Shown here piece after piece: positions 53,823 through 64,000 of a stretch of 64,000 bases of DNA. Numbering within the stretch: the stretch's first letter is position 1; each line of letters opens with the position of its first letter. Position numbers and translations under genes: made by a program. The notes under the pieces are model-generated. The model worked only from the letters and a program-made list of their open reading frames with translations. It did not search any database and was not told the origin of the DNA. Source of the stretch: Tilletia caries (taxonomy: Eukaryota > Basidiomycota > Exobasidiomycetes > Tilletiales > Tilletiaceae); assembly GCA_032718865.1 (NCBI GenBank), contig JALUTQ010000028.1, positions 868,001-932,000 on the forward strand, written 5' to 3'.

Positions 53823-55964
53823 CTACTCGTCTTCCTCCTCCTCATCGTCCTCCTCCTCTTGTGCTTGCAGAGCCTGAGAGTAATATGCGGAAATCTCGTC
53901 AGATCATTTCGGTTCATGGAAAAAGAAGGGGGTGAGAGAAGAGCGAAACTCACCTTGATGAGAGGCTCGGCGGCCTTCAAGAAGTGCTGCTTGCCCTGGG
54001 CCTTGGCACCCTTCGAAGCCCAGTACAGAATCGCACCGCTTTCGATGACATCGGCATTGTAAAGGACCTGCAGATTCAGATATCTCCATGTCAGCATACA
54101 TGCACAGTGTGCCGGATAAACGACAGCCAGGTATGGTACTGACCTTCAGAATGTTGGGGAAGGTCTTCATGATGCGGGTGTCCTCGTACAGGTACAGCTG
54201 GATGGCGTTGATAAGCGCAATCTCGCATCGCGCGTTAGGCGTGAAGGGTTCGAGTATAGGCGCGTATTTCTTCCGGCGGTCAATTAGACAATGTCAGCTC
54301 GCGTTGTTCCGTTGAAGATTAGAAAATGAAAACCTCGCTGAAGAGCATACTCACAGTGACCTCCTTTATTGTCTGTGCCTCCATCTGATCCGGTCGGTCC
54401 GACATGTCCGCACCCTTCATGATGCCCTCCCACGCAATGACGACGGACTCCTCATGGGGCACTCCCGCGTTCTTCATCTGCGCCTTGAGGTAATCAACGA
54501 CCTCAGCCCGCGTAGCATCCACGATCCGCTTCACCTCCGCCTGCCCGTTCTCGGCCTCAAGAGCCTCGTCCTGCCGGCCCTGGGACTCCTTCAGAATCTC
54601 GGCAACCCGGGCCGAGGTCTGGTCCTTGATCTCGCGGACCTGGCGACGCTGCCACCACTCCGCGACGGGGTTCAGGTTGACCGACTTGAAGTGGCTGACG
54701 ATGATCCCGGGCTGTTCGCGCTTGTGGGCGGGAAAGAAGAGGAGGAGGTCCTTGATACCGCCTTTACGCAGGGCAGTGCCGAGGTGGTCCATGGAGGCGT
54801 CCGCGAGGTAGACGCGGAAGAGCGCGGTGATGAAGTTGATGGGATATTCTGGTGGACGAGAATGAACGCATTTGTGTTGAATTTAGGAAGAAAAGACCTC
54901 GGCTGAGAGCGAAAACTCACCATCCTTCGTGAGGTGATCCTTCTGAATGGACTGCAGCACATGGGCACTAGCCAGACCCTGCTGGATCAAGAGCGCAGTC
55001 GCACAAGCAAGCCTGTCGTTCTGCTCCTGGGTGTACCGGTTGATGTACTGGATGATGCCGGGCAAGGTGCTTTCCTCAAGGACCTTCTGCAGGAACTTGT
55101 ATCGGCGGATCACCTTGTCGATCACAGTGACGTACGGCTTGACGTCGGCGGGAGTGGCCGACTTGGCGTTGGAGATGGAGAAGGGAGACGGCGGGGCGTC
55201 GTCGTCTACGAACTGTCCGCCAGGGGCCAAGAGGCCGCCGCTGTGTGACGGAAAGAGACGGGGAATAAATGCGTTAGATTCGTGTGTGTTCCTTGCGCTG
55301 GTTTGGCAGGAGCACCTACACGATGAGTATCTCAAAGAACTGGTCAGCATATCTGCAAAGTAGTAAGAATATGAGAATTAGCAAGCGTGGGGACCTTATT
55401 GCCCTTTCACCAGTGCGAAAAGCTCACTTGCGATAGTCGAGCTTGAGGCGTGAGGGAGAACATGAATGAGAATCGAATTACCCCATATGGAAAAGGAGGC
55501 TGAGAGACTCACAGTGTTGCCAGCTTTGTCTAGAGCAGCGGCAAAACCATCAAAGTCTTCGGGTTTGACGGGCTCGAGGTGCTTGTAGAGTGCGTCGCGG
55601 AAGGCTGCAGGGGTCGATAAGATCAGAAGCTGAAGGAAGCAAGAGCGTTGACGCTGATAAGCTCACCCTCTGGTTCGAACTTGGCCTGAAGCTTGGCGGC
55701 ACCCTTTCTTTGCTTGATTCTGCAGGAGAGGGAGAAGGGGGACAGAAAGATCAGCAGTGCGCATAAACAAACGGCGTCTGACGGGGGGGGGGGGGGGGTT
55801 CGGGGTGCGTACCGTGCTCCTGTAAGTGCAGGTTTCTCTGATTTACCAGACGGCGCGGTCGCTGGACTGAAGGAGGGAGAGAACGACACAGGATGATTAG
55901 CTGATGGGCGTGCTATGGCTGAATGTATGCGCGTGCGTTGGGACACATACGGAGTCGAGGTCAT
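53823..55964 (-). CDS. BZW/eIF5-mimic protein (W2 domain)
   Basis: Eleven exons (55964-55951, 55866-55813, 55719-55667, 55604-55513, 55441-55428, 55352-55320, 55240-54921, 54848-54355, 54269-54144, 54067-53954, 53873-53823) give 454 residues. Family motifs run in order: [60 protein letters not shown], then the W2 region with ALFRVYLAD, KSVNLNPVAEW, IALINAIQLYLYEDTRIMKTFPNILK, LYWASKGAK and the acidic end EEEDDEEEEDE. BZW proteins resemble the C-terminal part of eIF5 and eIF2B-epsilon, bind eIF2 and tune start-codon stringency. The first coding exon and exon 5 have 14 bases each. The start (MTSTPPATAPSG) is the only ATG that joins in phase. Confidence 0.93.
55783..55798 (+). repeat. G16 homopolymer in a BZW intron
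   Basis: Sixteen consecutive G lie in the intron between exons 2 and 3 (C-rich on the transcribed sense). Confidence 0.95.
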
Positions 55965-56006
55965 AAAGAGGAGCAGAGTTTCGAAGGGCTGTTCTTGCGC
56001 TCTGCC

Positions 56007-56021
56007 GGGGGGGGGGGGGGG
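56007..56021 (+). repeat. G15 homopolymer upstream of BZW
   Basis: Fifteen consecutive G lie about 45 bases upstream of the BZW start codon, on the template side. Length may be an assembly estimate. Confidence 0.9.
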
Positions 56022-56374
56022 TAGTAGTGAAATCAGTAGCTGTGCAGACACAGGGAGCGCGTGTATAGTAGTACTCACTGCTGGCGGGACGAGGGTGGTG
56101 GTGGTCGAGAACGGAAGACAGAGCGAGAGAGAAGCTCGAGTCCAAGGCACACTCACTCACTCAGGATGACGCTTGAGGCGAAGGGAGGTGGCCACACTAC
56201 TGGCCAGGTGGGTCTTCCCCCTGCCCTTATATCGTTCCTCCCCAATTCCACGTGGCTTGAAAAATGATCATGATCATCAGCAGAAGGTGAACTGGCGAAC
56301 GCGGCCACCGAAAGCTACTTGACGCGCTTGACTACTTCGCCCTCTGTGCATCCACTTCCCATATCTCCCCAATC

Positions 56375-59300
56375 ATGGCGCCCCAAGGCACCAACAGGCT
56401 CAATGCTACGCGACTTTTGGGCGAACGCATCTTCGAATCCGAGCCAATGTGCTTCCAAATCCTCGAGTCCGAGCTGGACGCGTTTCTCGCGGAAGAGAGC
56501 AGGTATTGCTCGTTCAAGACGCCAAGCAATCCAAATAGGACGCGAGAATCTCGTAAGAAAGATGGTCAGTGATGTTCAGGGTTCTGTGACTCGTGCGCTT
56601 GTCTGCTGGCGAAAAGGTTGCTCAGATACCTCTCTCTTGCTTCTTGAACTTCACCTCAGGTGCTCGAAGGTATGATTGTCCGTCGAATGCATCCACTACC
56701 TTCAAGGCAACATTCGTTTCCCACTGTGGATGTAGTGGGACCTTCCATTCAGGCAGAAAAAATTCGGTTTCGCCAAAGAAGCGTAGGATAACGGGCGGTG
56801 CCGCGTCGTCAGTCAAGGTGAGCTGCTGATCGACGGGCCAGAGAGGGCTAGAGACGCGCTACACTGCGTGGTAACGGCTCGCTGACGCCTGACAGTAACT
56901 TCTATATGACGGTCGTTGATCCGGTTGGCTGCCCTGCCAAGATCAAGATCACCATCCAAGCACCACTTCTTCCAGTCACAGATGATGGAAATGTCATTCA
57001 GCATGCCGAGTCACAATTCGATCAGGGCTTGCAGCATACCGGAAGGCCAGCCAGCCTCGATTCGTCTGGGCGCCTTTCGATCCTATCCGGTCCAACCCGT
57101 CAGGACAGTCTCTTGGACGTGGAGTATCATTGGAGACACGAGGGGCACGCAGTGGGAACAATCTCCGACTTGTCGCGCCAACGTAACCCAACGGAGGTTA
57201 AGGAATGGATCGAAGCTCAAGTACGAAGCGGAAGAACGACCAAGGAGATCATGGCATCCGTGCGTATGGATATGGACGAACTTTTTTTGCCATACACTCG
57301 GTGGGCAAGGTGAGAATGCTGTGGAATGGGTGCTGTGATTGATATGGATGCGTTCCTGGTGATTTGCTGTTGAGAGAATCTGTTCTGAACGTTCTATACT
57401 GCGTTCAAATTCTTTTCAATCAGAATGAGATGTTGTCGTCCACCACTGCAATCAGCGCCAGTATTCGAATTCGATATTACGACGTTTACAACACCGTCAG
57501 GCGCCTCAAGCTTGAGACAGCCAGAAAGGATCCAGACGCGCTGAAATCCCTGCAGCTTTGGGCCGACACACTTCGCCAAGAGGGATGGGAAGCAGAGTTT
57601 TTGAATGACTCAACACTCAGTGCTACCCCCGAGCCTGTTTGGGTGTGTTTCCTTATGCCCAGATGGTCAAAGAAGGTGAGATCCAGGCTCCCAAGCCATT
57701 CGTTCACAAGGATGTTACTCGTCAGCTTTGGCACCTTGAGTCTTTGACAGATGTCCAACTTCTTTTACTACTTGATCTTTGTGCTCAGGAATTTTCCGCG
57801 CCGAGCAGCTCTGTGTGGTGTGTGGACTCGACCCACAACACTGGTAAAGGTGCAACCCGACAAGAAAAGATTTTTCCTCACGACCATCATTGTCCGAAGC
57901 GCCTCAATGGGATCCGGAATCCCTCTCGCCTTTTTGATCACACCTTCTGAGACTCAGTGAGTGTTCTGGTTCCTGTCTCATCCTTCCATCCATCCTCATT
58001 CCTCTCCTTCCAGTCTTTGCATGATATCTTTCGCCTTGCGGACACGTTCACAACTCACACCACTTTGCTTCAGCTCGTGCTCATCATTGTTTCTGTCTGC
58101 TGACGCGTGCTGTTTCTGTCGCTTGTATCATTGGTTGCACTGGGCGTCGCGTCTCTTGACAGAATTCCACTAACCCGATTCTTTCAGTGGCTACTGGCCA
58201 AGCAGATTCCAGCCCCGACAGACGTGATGATTGATTGCTCGGAAACGGAGCGCGCCGCCATCAACAATGCGTTTGCGGGGTCCACGCCTCGACCGCGAGT
58301 TTTGCTCTGCCTCTGGCATCTACTACGAGCATGGGCCGACAACGTGAAGACCAAGGTGAAAGCGATCGGAGACAGTGAGTCGCTTTGGTTCCACCCTCTC
58401 CCTTTCCCTTCTCTCTCCTCTTTCCTCTCTCCCTTCTTCATCATCCCTTCCTCTCGTTTCCAAGCGGAAAGCCTGCTCGGCTGCTCCCCGCCTTCCCTCT
58501 GTCCTCGACCACTTTCTTCTTCTTCTTGCTTTTCCGTCGGCCGTCGGCCGTCGCGATTCGCGAGGTCCAAGCATGGCTTGAACTTTTAGCCTTCTTCTGC
58601 TATTTCCCTTGCGTCTCGGGAACAAGAAACTCTTTACCTTCTTCCTTCCCCTTTACCTTCTTCCTTTCCCCTGGCAGTCCGCGCAGCGTACAATGAACAC
58701 ATGCTGACTGATCACTGACGCGAGTAATGATTACTTCCTCAATAAGGCCGTGATCCTGGGGTCAGAGAGGCCAATTCTTTTCTTCAGTCTAGGTGTCGGA
58801 ACGATATGCGCACCATGCAGCGAGCGGAGACAGAGGAGCAGTTCGAGGAGGCTCGCAGCATCTTCTTCTCCAGATGGAGCGACGATCAGCCATTGATCAC
58901 GCGCTACTTTGAAAAGGAGTGGCTCAGCAAGAGGAGTGCGCAGAACTGGGCCAGATGTCATAGGAAAGTGAGTATCATATCCGCTCCTCAGTCCTCGCTA
59001 CTTCCTCATTCCTGGTTATGATGGACGGTGACCAATCTCTTTCAATAACCATCTGAACAGCATGCACACTACGGAATAGACACCAACAACATGGTTGAAG
59101 GTTGGCACGGTAATCTGAAAGTGAGCCATAGCCCGTGTGTGACCTCTGATCAGCTTGCACTTGAGCTTGATGCCCTGTTAAGCAGCTGAAGAGAGCTGAC
59201 GAGTTGACGACTCTGTCCCAAATCCCAATCCATTCTTTGTTCAGGTCAATTATTTGGGCATGATACGGCAGCAACGGGTGGACAGCGTCCTGCAAGTGAT

Positions 59301-60190
59301 AGTCCGGGAGGTTGTGCCAGACTTCTACCGAAAATTGGTGCAGTGCGACCTTGGTATGTTGACGAATAGCATTGCCTCAAGGCCCACGCAACGTCTCTCT
59401 CTGATGCCTTTTGAATTCCCTATTCATTCAGGAATACAAAAACCACATCTATGCGGACAAGAGAAAAAGTCGCGTCAAAAGGCATACGAGCTGAGTTTTC
59501 AGGACCTCTGTGCCTTCGTGAAATGTGTCCATGACGAAGCGGTGAGCATACAGAGTCAGAAAAACTAAGAAGTGGCAGAGGCTTTAGATTTATTTTATAG
59601 GGCCTTTTTGATCTTTACAGTACGAGGTAAAGAGCACGGACGGAGGGGAGGTGCATGTCTTAGATGCCGACCTGACCCGATGCTCCTGCCCGTCGTTTCA
59701 ATCTACGGGACTGGCATGCAAGCACTTGTTCATGTGCTCCCGCCTGTTGTCGCAGCCAATCGCCCGATTACAGAAGCCAGGCAGCACGAGTGAGAGCACC
59801 GCACAGCCTCCCACCGCGACGGAATCGGAGCCAGGTGGAGTGACTGCGGTGGGGAACGGTCGCCTGGTACCAGAAGGAATGGAAGCTCAGGGGGAGAAGA
59901 CCATGGAGGGGGGAAAACCAATGGGAGAAGAGGGACAACGAATGGTTATCTCGGGACAACGGCTCAACGCGGAAAAGGCGGCGGAACAGGAGGCAAAACA
60001 TCAGCAACAGAAGGAGGACTTGGTTCAGACGAGCATCAACGAGGCGCAGCGACTCATGAAGGCACTCAGTCGCCTGCAAGCGGACAGCAATCTAGCCCAG
60101 CTCAGTAGAACTGCGTTGGAGCAGCTTGACAACGAAGTCAGGGCGGCACGGCGAACTGCAGAGATGTTAGTGCGCAGGGAATTCATTTGA
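56375..60190 (+). pseudogene. MULE-2 transposase, 12 exons, one frameshift
   Basis: Exons 56375-56564, 56660-56807, 56896-57309, 57462-57675, 57789-57956, 58163-58374, 58678-58687, 58793-58967, 59061-59120, 59245-59353, 59432-59541 and 59621-60190 all join in phase if one extra A in 57846-57848 is discounted, giving about 792 residues. Domains in order: FAR1-like zinc region (RRYDCPSNAS, HCGCSGTF), a second N-terminal region (HEGHAVGTI), DDE core VDSTHNTG, VMIDCSETERAAI and NNMVEGWHG, SWIM finger CSCPSFQSTGLACKH, then a glutamine-rich helical tail. Exon 7 has only 10 bases. It would cut and paste elements with these ends. With a single indel it is either very young or the indel is a sequencing error. 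Confidence 0.92.
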
Positions 60191-60310
60191 CCTTATCTAT
60201 CTGCTCACGTCTGGACTCTGGACTGTTTCTTGAGGCCAAGGGTGAAGGGAGAGTGCCACGATGCATGACGCGGAACAAGAGAGCATAGACAAGGAAGCGG
60301 AACGTAGTCA

Positions 60311-60342
60311 AATTCCACGTGGCCCTGGGGCCACGTGGAATT
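60311..60342. repeat. Palindrome with 15-base arms at the right end of MULE-2
   Basis: AATTCCACGTGGCCC and its reverse complement are separated by two bases (TG). The sequence duplicates the inner end of the terminal repeat in inverted orientation and contains two CACGTG boxes. Confidence 0.95.
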
Positions 60343-60376
60343 GAGGAGGAACGATATAATGGCGGGCGGGTCTTCC

Positions 60377-60577
60377 AATCAATGAACAAGCTTCCCCTGG
60401 GGCACGCATCACGTGACCACGCATAAACCACGTGGCTCAGCTCGACCTTCCCACCTCCGCAGTCCGCTTGGGCTTGGGCCTTGGACGATAGCGAGCACGA
60501 CACCCAACAGCAACACACTGTCAGGCTCTCTGTAATACGCGCTCTCCCCCCCCTCCCCCGCCCGTATCACTCGGACA
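60377..60577 (+). promoter_or_regulatory. Upstream region of the ArfGAP gene
   Basis: About 200 bases separate the MULE-2 duplication from the ATG at 60578, ending in a C-rich stretch (60546-60562). The transposon end therefore lies within the likely promoter. Confidence 0.5.
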
Positions 60578-62395
60578 ATGTCGTACGGACGCCCACAGCA
60601 GTCCAAGGCACAGAACGACGCCAACGCAAAGACGCTCCGGGCCGCCGTCAAGGTGAGATCGAGGGGCGGTGTCTTGACTCCCTGTGAGAAGGAGAAGAGA
60701 AGCTGATTGACTTCTTCCATTGACCTTCTTCTCGTCGCTGTAGCACCCGGACAACAAGACATGCGCTGACTGCGTGAGTTCCAATCCATAGTCCCCCTTT
60801 CCTTCACTCTACGTGGACTCAGTCGATGGCGTAACTGATCATTCTCTCTTCTTGCAACTGTCCCTCCCCTCCAGAAACGAAACGGTACGCGATCAAATGC
60901 TGGCTCTACTCCATTCCCACGCACATCGCTCGCTGACCCTCTATCCTCCCAATCTCTTCTCATCACGCAGACCCACGATGGGCTTCCTGGAACATGTAAG
61001 TTCATCCTCTCGGTGATTATGCTCGAAGTGCGGCGCATTCATACTGACTGATTACCCGTCCTTCTCATCCACACAGTGGATGCTACTTGTGCATTCGATG
61101 CTCGGGTATCCACCGTAGTATGGGTACACAGTGAGTCATTAACACACAGCAAGTAGAGTTCGCGTGCGTGTGCGCTGATCCCCCAGCTCTCCATTTGCCT
61201 TTCTTTTGCAGTATCAGCAAGGGTGCGCTCCCCGTCCTCTACCTTGCCCGATGAGATCTGCATGCTCACCCCCCAAACTCTTCTTGAAACCACTCTCCAG
61301 TGAAATCAATCGACCTCGACATCTGGACTCCCGAACAGATGGAAGCCATCCAGAAGTGGGGCAACCGCAGATGCAACCTCTACTGGGAAGCACACCTCAA
61401 GCCAGGCCACGTACCCCCAGACCACAAGATCGAGAGCTTCATCCGCAGCAAGGTATGCTTCTCACTTCCCTTGAAGTAAATCATGATTTGGAACATACGT
61501 ACTGACAGCTGAATGTATGCAAACTAAACAGTACGAAATGCGAAGATGGGCACGCGAAGGTCCCGTGCCTGACCCCGCCACCCTGGACCCAGCCAGCGAA
61601 AGCACCCCCGAACCCGCACAAGCCCCCGCAGTCGGATCGTCCACCTCAACCACCCGCAGCGCCTCCTCCTCCCTCGTCAGCGCGCCTCCCGCGAACAAGC
61701 CGACCAACGGCGGCGGCGGGGGGATCATGGACCTCCTCGACGATCCCGTCCCCAGCGGCACAACAGCCTCAAACGTGGTGGCGAGCAAGTCACCCGCTGT
61801 CCCAGCTCAGACGTCCGCGGGATCTGGGTTGTTCGACTTGGATTGGTCCTCGGCTCCTACGACTGCTTCGGCTGGTGGAGGTGGAGGTGGGGCTGCGCCG
61901 GCGACGCCTGCGTCGCCTGTGTCTGCGGGTGGGACGAGGGGCAAGGATGATATTCTGTCGCTTTTTGGTGCGCCCAGGCCGGCTGTTCCGAGTGCGGGTG
62001 CGGGTGCGGGTGGCGCGGGTGGGTTTGGTGGATTGAACGCGTCCTTTGGTGGACTGAACATGGGCGGCGGCGGCGGTGGTGGTGGTGGTGGTGGGCCGTC
62101 CAATGGAACGGGAGCGACGGCAGTGCCCGCTCTGGACGCGTCGAATCCGTGGGGCGCAGGATCAGCGGCGGCAGCACCGGCGGCGCGGTCGAACAGCCTG
62201 TTTGACTCGCAGGACGTCTGGGGTGCTGCCAAGCCTGCTGCGGCAGCAGGAGGGGGAGCAGGCTTTGGGGATATTTGGGGCTCGACGACCTCGTCTGCGG
62301 CGACTACGCAGACTTCGACGGGAGCGACGGCGGCGGCGGCGGCGAAGAAGAAGAAGGATGATGCGTTTGCGGATATCTGGGGTGATTTCAAGTGA
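60578..62395 (+). CDS. AGE2: ArfGAP of the SMAP/Age2 type
   Basis: Eight exons (60578-60652, 60744-60773, 60875-60884, 60971-60995, 61077-61130, 61212-61222, 61301-61452, 61532-62395) give 406 residues. The ArfGAP zinc finger is complete: CADC, 16 residues, then CIRC, followed by the arginine finger segment GIHRSMGTHISKVKSIDLDIW. The finger is assembled from six exons, two of 10 and 11 bases. The C-terminal ~270 residues are glycine/alanine-rich with LFDLDW and repeated NPWGA, DVWGAA, DIWGS and DIWGDF motifs, as in SMAP and Age2 proteins that use such motifs to bind coat or clathrin adaptors. It stimulates GTP hydrolysis on Arf at the trans-Golgi or endosomes. Confidence 0.94.
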
Positions 62396-62788
62396 AACGT
62401 GGTCATGATAAAAAGGGCTCCTGCTTTCACTGGGCCGTCGGCGTCTTCCCTTCCTTCTTTTGGATCCGAAATCTTCATCCTCATCATACCTACCTACCTC
62501 ACGGTCGCGGGCCTGTTCCCAAATCCAGGCAGCTCAAGGACGTTCCTGTATCTGCGCAACGGTCTGTCGTCTGTCCACTTCTCAACTCGGGACGGGCGGA
62601 AGTCGGCGACCCGAACGACTCTATCTTCAAACCGTCACTGAACCAAGAATGTGTGTCTGTAACGCGAGCGAACATCCCATGCATTTGAGAAAGATATAAA
62701 AAGGGGCATCGAAAAGCTGGCAAGAAGACGAATGGAAGAGTGAATGAGGGGCGGGGGGCGAGCGGGTTAAGCGTCCCCTTCACGCGTC
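62396..62788. other. Convergent 3' region
   Basis: Between the ArfGAP stop and the stop of the unrecognised gene. No frame, RNA gene or repeat is visible. Confidence 0.55.
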
Positions 62789-63975
62789 TTAAGCACGCGT
62801 TCCTGAGCGACGGTGCATGAGCTGGAGCAAGGGCTGAGCCATCACGGCAGCGAGCTGCGATAGGGAAAGGGCAGGAATTTCAGCAAAGGTTACAAAGGTG
62901 CTTCTCGTCGTGTCTTCTCTTCCCTCCCGCAAGGTGTAGGTTGGTATGTAACTCACGACGGGAATCGCCGGCCCTGGTATCTTCTCGAGCACGACGTAGA
63001 GGTACGAGAAGAGATTGATGAGACGCTCGGGGATGAAGTCTCTGCGCGAGGGGTTTTGAAAGGGCCAAGGAATGTTCAGTGAGTTGATGAGAAAAGCGGA
63101 TGATGGTTGGAAGGGACTCACCGCTCGCCGCCGGGAGCCATGGCGCTTGTCCAGATGTCGATTTGCTTCCACTTGTTCTCGTCGCTGAGAATGGAGCTGG
63201 CGGGCAAGGTGAAGGGAGAAGATCAGCCACAACATTCTTCTTCCCGTCAAAACGCAGGGTGAAAATCTTGAGCCAACGCTGGCGCGAAGGGTTCACCAAT
63301 GTCGTGTACTCACAGTAGGCGCGACTTGGAGGGCGGGTTGGCTGCGATCCTCCAGAATCGAACGTCGTAGGCGCGCTCGGGAGACGTGGAGGGTGTGATG
63401 AAGAGGATGATCGGGACCCTGTGGTACACATGCCAGATTCAGAAGAGAGTCAGCTTCCCAAACGACAAGAGGCTCAGGGAATGATTCTTGGGCAAGGCTC
63501 TCACTTCCAGATCCACCAGTGCCACGAGATCGCGGGCTCCGTCAAGTAATCCGCATGAGCGAATCGCAAGCGCCTGAGGGCATCCCCAGACTTGCGCAGC
63601 ACATCCTCGACGAGCTCCCTGTCCTCCTCGGTCTCCTGCTCCTCCGGCATGGACGCGAGCGAGCCCGAGTCCTCCGAGGAGGAAGGGGGAGCGAATTCTT
63701 GTCCTGTAGGAGGCGGGAAGATCAGGTTCACGGTCTCGTTGAAGATGGAGTTGAAGCGGATCGAAGCGCCGTCGTCCGTCTTCGAGGAGCTGAAGCCGAG
63801 AACAAGTTGATTTGGATCAGCAGTATGACACAAACGCGCCCTGGGTTTGTACTCATCGCGGGCCCGGGGTGGGGTTATTAACTCACACAAGCACGATCCA
63901 CGGCTGGAACGAGAGCGCACTAGCTTTCTTCGAGCCCGAGCCCACAGACGCACCCTGCACCGCCCCGCCAGCCAT
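62789..63975 (-). CDS. Unrecognised six-exon protein
   Basis: Exons 63975-63887, 63789-63505, 63418-63314, 63196-63122, 63041-62957 and 62854-62789 all join in phase to 234 residues, with GT (mostly GTGAGT) and AG ends. The sequence reads like a conserved single-domain protein: SFQPWIVLVSSKT near 23-35, NSIFNETVNLIFPPP, an acidic disordered stretch (about 65-90), LRFAHADYLTEPAISWHWWIWKVPIILFITP as seen across two exons, YDVRFWRIAANPPSKSRLL, and FIPERLINLFSYLYVVLEKIPGP. There is no signal peptide or clear membrane helix. I cannot name the family. The frame consistency across five introns makes the gene itself secure. Its promoter lies outside the window. Confidence 0.8.
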
Positions 63976-64000
63976 GCGCGCCCTCGCCCAGGGCGCATCC

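Larger units (their letters stand above)
56219..60367 (+). mobile_element. MULE-2: 4.1 kb Mutator-like element
   Basis: GGGTCTTCC lies at 56210-56218 and 60368-60376, a 9-base target-site duplication. The terminal inverted repeats are about 38 bases with four mismatches (left 56219-56256, right 60330-60367) and include TTATATCGTTCCTCC and CAATTCCACGTGGC. The right end carries an extra inverted copy of the inner part, forming a 15-base-arm palindrome (60311-60342). The element holds one transposase gene and fills most of the space between the BZW gene and the ArfGAP gene. Confidence 0.93.

Overview
The window is fungal nuclear DNA, most likely from a basidiomycete yeast and probably a Tremellomycete. 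Every confident gene is cut by many short GT-AG introns (mostly 50-110 bases, often with a CTGAC or CTAAC branch-like motif). The proteins are single-copy fungal housekeeping factors, and the transposons belong to families common in basidiomycetes (KDZ and Mutator-like). The taxon call is an inference from gene structure and content; no marker locus was seen.

Left block (1-22.8 kb) is ordinary gene space: the 3' end of an eIF2A-like gene, a small EXPERA-like membrane protein, the casein kinase 2 catalytic subunit, a 2.1 kb DNA element with inverted ends, a large MHYT-domain membrane protein behind a long leader region, a Cdc26-like APC/C subunit, the ESCRT-II subunit Vps25, the mitochondrial fission adaptor Fis1, a Gdt1-type cation/proton antiporter and a 14-exon Trk potassium transporter.

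The middle (22.9-45.6 kb) is an accessory island. In order it holds: a 1.15 kb element with 104-base perfect inverted ends directly upstream of TRK; a decayed KDZ transposase gene split by a 725-base, almost perfectly palindromic insertion with tRNA-like promoter boxes and a 5-base target duplication; a very divergent histone H3 gene that lacks lysine 9 and has glutamine at positions 18 and 56; three unrecognised genes, two of them with a short WRC-type zinc finger; a 5.3 kb Mutator-like element with a decayed transposase and about 2 kb of other DNA; and a 3.4 kb stretch with no convincing gene.

Right block (45.7-64 kb) returns to gene space: NADPH-cytochrome P450 reductase, a GCFC-domain protein (spliceosome disassembly family), the SUMO ligase Nse2/Mms21, a BZW/eIF5-mimic protein, a second Mutator-like element (4.1 kb, 9-base target duplication, 12-exon transposase broken by one frameshift), a SMAP/Age2-like ArfGAP, and an unrecognised six-exon gene. 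The two Mutator-like elements share the core of their terminal repeats and are the same family.

Two features stand out. First, coding micro-exons of 8-19 bases occur in at least five genes (TRK 8 and 15, CK2 19, ArfGAP 10 and 11, BZW 14 and 14, MULE transposase 10), so exon-blind gene calling would misread them. Second, the H3 variant sits inside the transposon island between inverted copies of a ~95-base repeat.
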